Shown here in pieces: positions 56,646-64,000 of a stretch of 64,000 nucleotides of DNA (position 1 is the stretch's first letter; every line of letters starts with the position of its first letter). Made by a program: the position numbers and the translations under genes. The stretch lies in NCBI GenBank assembly GCA_008828725.1, contig MEHQ01000793.1:121977-185976 (forward strand). Reading direction: 5' to 3'. The notes beneath the pieces are model-generated. The model did no database searches. It was not told the DNA's origin and saw only the letters and a program-made list of their open reading frames with translations. This stretch comes from Saccharina japonica. Its lineage: Eukaryota; Sar; Phaeophyceae; Laminariales; Laminariaceae.

Positions 56646-59600
56646 TGCTGCAGAGGTCAAAATTGGGGGGAATTCGCAAAACACAAAATGAGGAAAAAAA
56701 CAAGGGCATTTGACAAAAAGGGGGACACCCCCCATTTATCGTAACAAAAGGGGGGACACTACCAAGCACCGGCGGCGAGGTTATCGTTAAAGAGGCGGTC
56801 GTCAACACCAATCCAACGGCCCAGCGCATTAACGGTATACTCATAGTCATATATTAACCATCACTCTGACCGAACAGCTCAACAGCTCATTTCCTGGTAC
56901 AATAAGACTCTCCTCTCCTTCACGCCATGGTACGTACCTGATATATGTATAGGTACCAAATGGACATTTTCCCGGAATACTTTCACTTTTCTCCTCCGGC
57001 CGCGGTTATTTTCTCGCGCTATCGGCTGCGGGGCACGCAGGGGGGCCGCGTGTACACCACGGCGCAAGTGCGGGTCCCGGCCGAGGCCCGTGGGGCGTGC
57101 TCTGGGCCTACAAAGTCGCGAATTGTGGCAAATAACTCAGGGGACACGTTCCGACTTGATACCGCCTCGCAACTATAATGTAAAACCTGCCGTACGACTG
57201 GTTTTTGGTTCGTTTTTGACCCACCGCATGAACGAAGCACACACAGGAAGCACCACGCACGACACAAGAATAAGGACCACACCGACTTGACATTGAACGA
57301 GGCACACATAAAGCCTCGTGCAGCAGTAGGTGATATCACGTTGCATGCGTCTGCTCTCTCTCTGGGCTGCGTACATGCGCATTTTATGTAAATCTGGAAA
57401 TTTGGTCCCAACATTTTTCAAGCTACGTAGGTGGAGTACACATACATACACAGATCTACGATGAGTACGTATGCATGCATATCATAAAAGTCTATGTACG
57501 TAAAACGATAGGCCGATCAACATGCGGACGAGTATTTTGGTACAGCAGTACTACTACGTACGAGTACTGCTCAATGTTGCGGGTGCATGTCTAGACTTCA
57601 AGCTACAAAGCAGTCAAGGCGCCACTTATCGAACAGCACAGTGTACTACAGCAGAAGAAGATGTATAACACGCAGTAGTAGCTGCTGTTCAGATTGTTGC
57701 CTTTGTGACGGCTGTGGTGTCCAGTATGCGTGCGTAGGACCCGTACCACACAGCTAGCAGGGGGGATCCAGCAGGTGTAGTTGTGGCAGCTACGAACTAT
57801 AGTATGCCGCTGTGTTCTGTCTTCCTTTGTATGGGCGGGTCGGTGTGTGTATGTTTGATGTATCATTTTCCAGCAAAAACTCCCCCTCTGATCGCACAGT
57901 ACAGCAGCGGTTGAAAACGGCAAAAAAAAACTAGTACCCGTCACGAGTATGGATAACACTTTATACTCGCGAGATTTTGGGCTCCGGGCACCCGGGTACC
58001 CAGCTGTTCGACGGGTATCCTTAGACGAGTACTCGGCTGCTAAACGCGCACCAGGGTACACTGCTTTTCAGCACAACAGCTAGATCTAACTGCTGTGTGT
58101 GCTCTGTGTACTCTTCTCATTGTGTATTGTGTATTGTATGTGCTCTGTGCTATGCTGTCGGTACTGTTCTGTGTGCAGGCACTTTTTCTGTTGTATGTGT
58201 GTACTCTGGGTGTGCTCTGTGTGTTTAGTCTTCGTACTGAACTATTTTTCCCTCTATGTACTCTGTGTGATATAATATGTGCTGCTGTACGTAGCAGTAT
58301 CCTACGTGGTCCTGCTCAGTCAGGGTCATCCATAACGAACAGAAAACGGAACTCACGAGTTGTGACATTTAATCCAAGAATAATTGCGAGTGGTGCGCGA
58401 GTGGGGCCGGCCGGGCCGGGCCCGTGATACATTTTGAAGTCACCGACCGAATGACGACATAGATAGGCTGTGGTATTTCAATCGCGCGCGCCGCCGGTAT
58501 GGCCCTGCTGGCACGATGCCAATCTCACAGGTCGTATGCTCGGCCTTGCCCGGATTATCAGGATACTTTGCTTCATTTTTGTTTGAGACGTGTCGCCTCC
58601 TCCTCGAGGTTTCGAGGCCGCAATGTACTCGTTCGCCAGCGCCCAGCGGTTACTTTGGGGAGCCGCTCGCTGCCCGCAATCGGTGTAGGCGACAGAGTCA
58701 GCTGTATGCCCTCATATCTGGTCTTTGGATATACCGTTGGATTTCGTGGATCATACACGAAGTACACTTATCAGGCGCATTTACTGCAAAAATGTATTCA
58801 AAATACACTACGAGTAAAGTAACGACAAAACAAATGACGCAGATCGTGATTTCGATAATTTATGCTTAAAACACTGAATGGCGTCAAGATTCACGAGTTG
58901 TTCTTCGTGAATCTACTCGATATAACAAATCGCCATTCAACACAAATACAGCATTAACAGTGTTAGTAGTATAGGTGCCTGCAGTTAAGAAATACCGTGT
59001 CGAGAAACATGATGAGCTCAGATTGGCACGAACAATAGAACAATTCGGTTGAAAAACACAGCTCACCCAGTGTGGGATCGACTGTGTAAACCCTACACAA
59101 AATAGTTAGATCGACGTCTGAAATAAAATAAGTCGTTGAGCCCGGACATCAAACTGAAACTTCTTAACACCGGGAGCCCGCTGTACCTCAGATATTATAT
59201 CATCTACAGTAGTGACATTTATTTGTTTTGTATCAGGAATTGTACTCGCTACTGCTTTTCCCTTTACACTATACAACAGTCTATGCAACACAAGTTTGCT
59301 CCGAAAAGGGTGAAAAAAGGGATGCACGAAGCATGTGCGCTCTATTTTCAACTTGCGACGCCCCCGGGATTTCAAGTGACCAACATCCCGAAGGGGAACC
59401 TTGTACGCGTATACGTATACGGCGGTACCGGCACGACTACATATATACGTACAGCAGCCAGCAGTAGTACCAGAAGAGTACTACTATCATTTGTTACGTA
59501 TATATTTACGTATCCTCGTTTATATATATGTTGGTGATTTTTGAGGACAACAGGGCACAGGGCACCAACCAATGTATGCTGATCTGCTGGCCACGTTTGC

Positions 59601-59690
59601 CTACAGGTATGGGCCGTTTGTCTTTTCGACGGTACGTCGTCAGTTGGGCGTGCCACAACAACCAGAACATGGAGTGGTCACTTACCCTAG
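56646..59690. other. Repeat-rich intron or intergenic DNA of the LRR locus
   Basis: Two AAAAGGGGGACA-type words at 56710 and 56755. A 77-codon frame at 56945-57178 is moderately protein-like (FPEYFHFSPPAAVIFSRYRL) but unrecognised. TGTGCTCTGTGT-rich low complexity lies at 58085-58280, and a GC-rich stretch at 58500-58690 has competing open frames. None is called as a gene. Confidence 0.35.
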
Positions 59691-59699
59691 GTCTTTTTG

Positions 59700-60050
59700 A
59701 CACAGAAAGGGGGATACCTCTCTGCATATTTACAAAAAGGGGGATGTTACAAAAAAAGGGGGACTTTCCCAAACTAAGTAGATGAAAAGGGGGATACCCT
59801 CGCGTAGGCATAACAAAAAGGGGGATGTGATCACACCCCCGTTTTGATCGCTCTCGTTCACCCGTTAAACATAGTGGAAAAAAAAAACGCTGGGGATGGT
59901 AGGGAGGTGCCATGTGAGTGTGGCAAACGCATCAGTTTTTAATTTCGAGTCGATTTGACAGAGTACATGGGCTTACCCGGCGGCGAAAACCGATGTCCCC
60001 CTTTTTGTAACGATACAGGGGGGTGTACCCCTTTTTGTAAACATCCCAAT
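59700..60050. repeat. Cluster of AAAAAGGGGGAT motifs, both orientations
   Basis: Six copies of A(3-5)GGGGGA(T/C) in direct orientation at 59705-59825 and two or three inverted (GTCCCCCTTTTTGT) at 59993-60045. The arrangement resembles the subterminal repeats of a short TIR element. Related words occur at 56710-56760. Confidence 0.6.
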
Positions 60051-60079
60051 AAACAACCTCAACTGTGGCCGTTTGCACA

Positions 60080-60600
60080 CTTCCGGACTTACCTACAGCT
60101 CCTCACAAGCAATCACAGCCCGCTACATTAAGTAACGCTCCCTCGTATAGGGTGTGTGACAGGCATCGGGCCCACCAGACAGCAGTCGTGGCAGCCAGAA
60201 ACGACTCACGAGGTGATTCGTGAACTCGAAATTTTCCAGCAAGCAGAACCAAAAGTCACAAAAAAAGACAAAGCCCGGGGTCTAGTACCATGGCTACAGT
60301 AGTACCTATGAAATAAACACTTTCGCCAAAAGTTCGCGTTTTTGTCGTTGTTAATGCTAAGATGACATACCCGAAAAGAGCGCGGAAAAGAAAATTACGA
60401 TCCCGTGAGTGGTAGTAATATGTTGGGCAAAAACGAGCAGGAAAAACTCTGGATTATTTTTTTCTTCCAGCAGGTTCCTGAAGTTTTGCAATAATAAATA
60501 TTTGCGACTCCCTCAATGTATCTCGAAGGCAATTGAATAATTTGGCGAAATGTCTACGTGCGCTCACTTGACAACGCGTTTTTGAGAGAATCGTCATGGC
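60080..60600. repeat. Segmental duplication, copy 2
   Basis: Partner of 54060-54740, at roughly 65-70% similarity. Confidence 0.6.
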
Positions 60601-60621
60601 CTTAACCCCGTGCCCAACTAC

Positions 60622-60678
60622 TACTGTACTGTACTGTACTGTACTGTACTGTACTGTACTGTACTGTACTGTACTGTA
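60622..60678. repeat. (TACTG)11 microsatellite
   Basis: Eleven near-perfect pentanucleotide units. Confidence 0.95.
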
Positions 60679-60837
60679 TCTCTATGGTAAGGGGAGTGGA
60701 GTCCGTGATGGGGCATATTCGTTTGGTCAAGTTTCCTTGGGGTTTTCTTACGAACTACTACACAATGTAGTTGTTGTGAGCGATGAATGCCGCCTTACTG
60801 CGTTACACTGTTATATATCTGTGTCGTGATTGTATGA

Positions 60838-60905
60838 CCACAGAGCTTGTATCTCTCTACGATAAAGAATCGGCACGGACATTGACTGGATGTGCTGGAT
60901 GTCGA
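60838..60905. repeat. Short dispersed repeat also at 46635-46695
   Basis: TGACCACAGA, then AAGAATCGGCACGG and TGTGCTGGATGTCGACGG, are shared in order with 46635-46695. Nature unknown. Confidence 0.6.
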
Positions 60906-61127
60906 CGGGTGTCTACGGGTAGAAATACCCGTTTTATGCGTTCGCTGCAAACCGACAAGCAGAGAAAATGCTGGACCTTCTGCGCGATAAAAACTAAGGC
61001 ACGCACCGAGGGGGTATAGGGGAGGGGGGCACCTTTGACCACGGCTTGTCCGGAAAGACGCTGAGGCACACACAACGAGAAAAATGACGTTGGGAAGATC
61101 TCGTCGGAAAGGAACATGAGTGTAGTG

Positions 61128-61507
61128 TTGACACATACCTGCTACATGAAGACCGTGTAGTTTGTTTGCCTGCCGTGCCCTACTCGTAGTTCGGCTCGAA
61201 TAGCCGACTTGGGTAGGTTTAGGTATACGCGTAGACTCTGGGGCCATCCAGCACGCAAGATAGCACACCCCCAGGAAAAGTTGTTGGAGCCAACGTTGTC
61301 TAAATCAAGGGGGGCACACACCGAACTGATCTCGTCGAGATCTTTCCATAAATGCACCCCTCGATGTTTGCACTCTACCTATTGTCGGGAAACTCAACTG
61401 CGAAATTCATCCGGGGGTGTGTGTGTTACATTGTGTGTTATACGGTAGGCTGACACCCGAGCAGAGCGTGAGTGCGTCAGACACTCTGGTGTCTCTAACA
61501 GAGAAGG
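61128..61507. repeat. LRR intron repeat, copy 1
   Basis: About 370 bp, roughly 85% similar to 63628-64000: TGCCCTACTCGT, TAGCCGACTTGGGTAGGTTT, CCCCCAGGAAAAGTTGTTGG and GACACCCGAGCAGAGC. It precedes the exon at 61685 by about 180 bp. Confidence 0.85.
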
Positions 61508-61684
61508 GAACAAGGTCGCCTACTGTCAACAGATCTGGTCCGCAGTTGCAAGCGCAAGCTGTTTGCAACTCACCGCGAAAGTGTTCAATTTGTTCTGATA
61601 CGGAAAGGCTCCTAGAACAATAAATGCTTGGAACCCTGATCGTAAATGCTCACAACTACATGTACTGCCCTGTGCACGTCGCAG

Positions 61685-61756
61685 GACCTATTCCGAAAGA
61701 GCTGGCGGGCATCACTGGGCTGGAAACCCTCTGGCTCACCGGCAACCAGCTAAGGG
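61685..61756 (+). CDS. LRR exon, one 24-residue repeat
   Basis: Acceptor GTCGCAG and donor GTGAGT enclose exactly 72 nt in phase 1-1. With the split Gly it encodes GPIPKELAGITGLETLWLTG followed by NQLRG, a textbook plant-type/stramenopile repeat (IPxxLxxLxxLxxLxLxxNxLxG). It is symmetric, so it can be gained, lost or shuffled without breaking frame. Confidence 0.85.
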
Positions 61757-62023
61757 GTGAGTAAAATCATTTTTGCGGTTATGTTATCATGCCGCAGGGT
61801 CTGGGTGACCCTTGGGTAACCAGCTTGGATAGCCGACATGGCATTAAAAAAAGGCACCACGTCACCTGTAAGACCTGATCCAGGGTTGAAAACTGTTTGC
61901 GATACACTGCGAAAGTGTTCGGTTTGTTTCGAGGCGAAACGGCACCTAGAACAGTAAATGCTGGGAACCCTGATTTTAAATGCTCACAACTACGTGTACT
62001 CCCCTGCCCTGTGCGTGTCGCAG

Positions 62024-62074
62024 AGCTGATTCCGGAACTGCTTGTGGATATTGCAGGGTTGAAAGTTCTTGAGG
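62024..62074 (+). CDS. Shortened LRR exon, possibly non-functional
   Basis: After a GTGTCGCAG acceptor the frame reads LIPELLVDIAGLKVLEG, then TAG at 62077. It lacks the L-x-x-N-x-L part. If the weak donor GTTAGG at 62075 is used the exon is 51 nt, still phase 1-1, that is 7 residues shorter than its sister. The intron before it (61868-62023) and after it match those around the 61685 exon, so it is a tandem duplicate with a 21-nt loss. Confidence 0.6.
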
Positions 62075-62295
62075 GTTAGGGTTTGGGGTGTTTGCGATTA
62101 TTTTATCATGCCGCAAGAAGGGTATGACTCGAAGCAGAGCGGGGCGACCTTACAAATCTGAATAGGTACTTCAGAGAGCATCATATTGTCGAAGTGGGCC
62201 GTATCCATGTGTCCATACCGTATGTATGTTGTGATGCTGTGAACGTTTTGATTGATTGCTACGTATTTTTTGTATTTCTTATTCTTGTATTGCAG

Positions 62296-62367
62296 GGGCG
62301 ATCCCAAAAGAACTGGGCAACCTCGGCAACCTGGAGAAACTCGATGTTTCTCACAACAATCTTGGGG
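62296..62367 (+). CDS. LRR exon, one 24-residue repeat
   Basis: 72 nt in phase 1-1 between TATTGCAG and GTGAGC. It encodes GAIPKELGNLGNLEKLDVSH followed by NNLGG. The donor is only 37 nt from the left end of MITE copy 2, which lies in the next intron. Confidence 0.85.
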
Positions 62368-62404
62368 GTGAGCGATCATCTGGGATCATGGTGTGCAGCG
62401 GCTA

Positions 62405-63562
62405 CCGTAATCATGCGAGAGTTGGCACCCATCGGAAGGTTGGCACCCATCGGAGAGATAGCACCGGGGTGCGATAAAAAACACAACGTAGAAACATTTA
62501 ATCGTGTTTTCGCACCCCCATCGGAGAGATCGCACCCGGGTGCGATCTCTCCGACATAAATAGAAATTTGAGGGCCACCGCAGCGGGTCTGTGGTAGGTA
62601 ATATTCTCATTCTTTCATTCTCCGATGATATATCGCCAGTGCGCCACTCCTCTCAAACGTACCGTACTTTACCAACGCATGGTAGGTCAAGTCGTTTTAG
62701 GTAGCTTTGAGTCGTTTAATTTGTATGCTCTCAACCAAGCACACAGCACACATCATCCGGTACATGCCGCCTACCGGTACACCTCACAAATCACAGAACC
62801 AGCTCGTGGTACGATATTACAATACCTACCTTGTGCAACCGAGGCAGACAGGAACTACAGAGGAAATCGAGTGGTTCAGCATAAAGCGAACAGCAGACCC
62901 ATAGTGTACCGGTACGTGACATTTCATTTGCTGCCAACATCTCGTCGATGGCCTCTCCTGCTGCCAAAGGGTCGGCAGCCGCAGCAGGAGCAGCAGCAGC
63001 ACTCTCATTGGCCTGTGAAAAGGCAGTCTCGCTGCGTGCACCCTCTGACATGATGCTGCAGGGGGTGGTCTGGATGCCGTGGGTTTGTGTGGACGCTGCG
63101 CATCTCAGCGGAATGCCGCCGCGTTTTTCGGGGTATTGTGCCGTATTATACCGTATTTTACCGGATCGATTCTCAATTCGCCGGCACACCGTTTTGGGTG
63201 ATGTAAGGTGTGTGTTAACTGCTGTGTTTACTGTGCCCTACATCTGCAACAGGGTGGGTACGGTATCCAGCTGTTGTGGTACTCGGTATCGCACCCATCG
63301 GAGAGATCGCACCGGGGTGCATGTACGCAGCACCGTTGCCCCAGTACGGCGCGGTATATTTCGATTCAGCAGCGCACCCATCGGAGAGATCGCACCGGGG
63401 GTGCGCCAAAATTGAAGAACGGCATGATTTAATTGTATTTCCGCACCCCCATCGGAAGGTTGGCACCCATCGGAGAGATAGCACCGGGGTGCGATAAAAA
63501 ACACAACGTAGAAACATTTAAAAATCGATCGCACCCCGGTGCCAACTCTCGCATGATTAGGG
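62405..63562. mobile_element. MITE copy 2, longer form with extra interior
   Basis: Ends CCGTAATCATGCGAGAGTTG and CAACTCTCGCATGATTAGG are flanked by TA. Both outer parts match copy 1 (53143-53689), including GCACCCATCGGAGAGAT repeats. About 600 bp (62720-63310) are absent from copy 1. On the minus strand that interior has an open frame with MSEGARSETAFSQANESAAA and DPLAAGEAIDEMLAANEMS, perhaps a captured exon or a relic of the parent element. It sits in an intron of the LRR locus. Confidence 0.75.
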
Positions 63563-63627
63563 TAATTCCGTTTAAACGCAAAGTTGGAGTTCAGCCTCCC
63601 CAGTCTTGGACACAAACACCAGTGTAT

Positions 63628-64000
63628 TGTTGACACATACCCGCTACACAAGTACTGTGTATTTCGTTTGCCTTCCGTGCCCTACTCGTCGTTCGGCTCG
63701 AATAGCCGACTTGGGTAGGTTTAGGTATACGCGTAGATGCTGGAGCCACCCAGCACGCAAGATAGCACACCCCCAGGAAAAGTTGTTGGAGCCAACTTTG
63801 TCTAAACCAAGCGGGGCACACACAACGAACTGATCTCGTCGTGATATTTCCATAGTGCACCCCTCGATGTTGATGTTTGCACTCTACCCCTTGTCGAGAA
63901 ACTCACCGCGAACTTTATCCGGGGGGGTGTTGTATATTGCGTGTTATACGGTAGCCTGACACCCGAGCAGAGCATGAGTGCGTCCGACAAACTCTTGTGT
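63628..64000. repeat. LRR intron repeat, copy 2, cut by the window edge
   Basis: Same unit as 61128-61507, 2.5 kb downstream. It is still matching when the window ends. Confidence 0.85.

Noticed and set aside
58499..58822. Competing plus-strand frames in a GC-rich stretch
   Set aside because: Three frames are about equally open and none matches a known family; no clean pair of splice sites.

Overview
The window looks like nuclear DNA of a eukaryote with large, intron-rich genes and many mobile elements. The best fit is a brown alga (Phaeophyceae, Ectocarpus-like). That is an inference from leucine-rich repeats carried one per 72-nt phase-1 exon, a secreted/Golgi-type PAN plus SGNH esterase-like gene with kilobase introns, and the mix of LINE, copia and short TIR elements. 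There is no rRNA, no convincing intact tRNA gene, no CRISPR and no operon structure. Most long open frames are low-complexity or antisense shadows. The genes had to be read as exons from splice signals, reading phase and protein-like composition.

Region 1 (about 3.0-20.9 kb, + strand) is one split gene of 12 proposed exons whose phases all fit from exon 1 to exon 11. It starts with a signal anchor (3038), passes a Cys-rich segment, a PAN/Apple-like exon (8901-9102) and a Cys-containing exon, and ends in a run resembling an SGNH/PC-esterase domain (12593-20939), with a GD-[S/R] block and a terminal D-G-M-H block. It probably acts on glycans in the secretory pathway. It may be damaged: there is an in-frame TAG removable only by a 30-nt intron, a likely loss of the catalytic Ser, and a frameshift in exon 11. 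Its introns hold a 30-bp minisatellite and two dispersed repeats.

Region 2 (21-34 kb) is gene-poor. It has a four-copy 175-bp tandem repeat, a 300-bp-spaced direct repeat, a tRNA-headed SINE-like element, two GC-rich hairpins and a few unassigned coding-like stretches.

Region 3 (34.5-48.2 kb) is a nest of mobile elements. A repeat unit present twice is separated by a PIF/Harbinger-like element. The second unit is split by a 6.3-kb LTR element with a gag-like antisense ORF and no visible pol, and one of its LTRs is split again. Downstream are a TIR element holding a Cys-rich symmetric exon, a LINE 3' end with a second tail, and a hAT-like element.

Region 4 (50.7-54 kb) has a copia RNase H relic and tandem duplications. 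One of these carries a TA-flanked MITE whose empty site is preserved in the sister copy.

Region 5 (54-64 kb, + strand) is a leucine-rich-repeat locus: an LRR N-terminal exon (55068-55244), an exon relic (about 56356), and LRR exons at 61685, 62024 (shortened) and 62296. Exons and flanking introns are visibly duplicated. This resembles the LRR exon arrays described for brown algal candidate immune receptors and is the most interesting system in the window. A third copy of the intron unit runs off the right edge.
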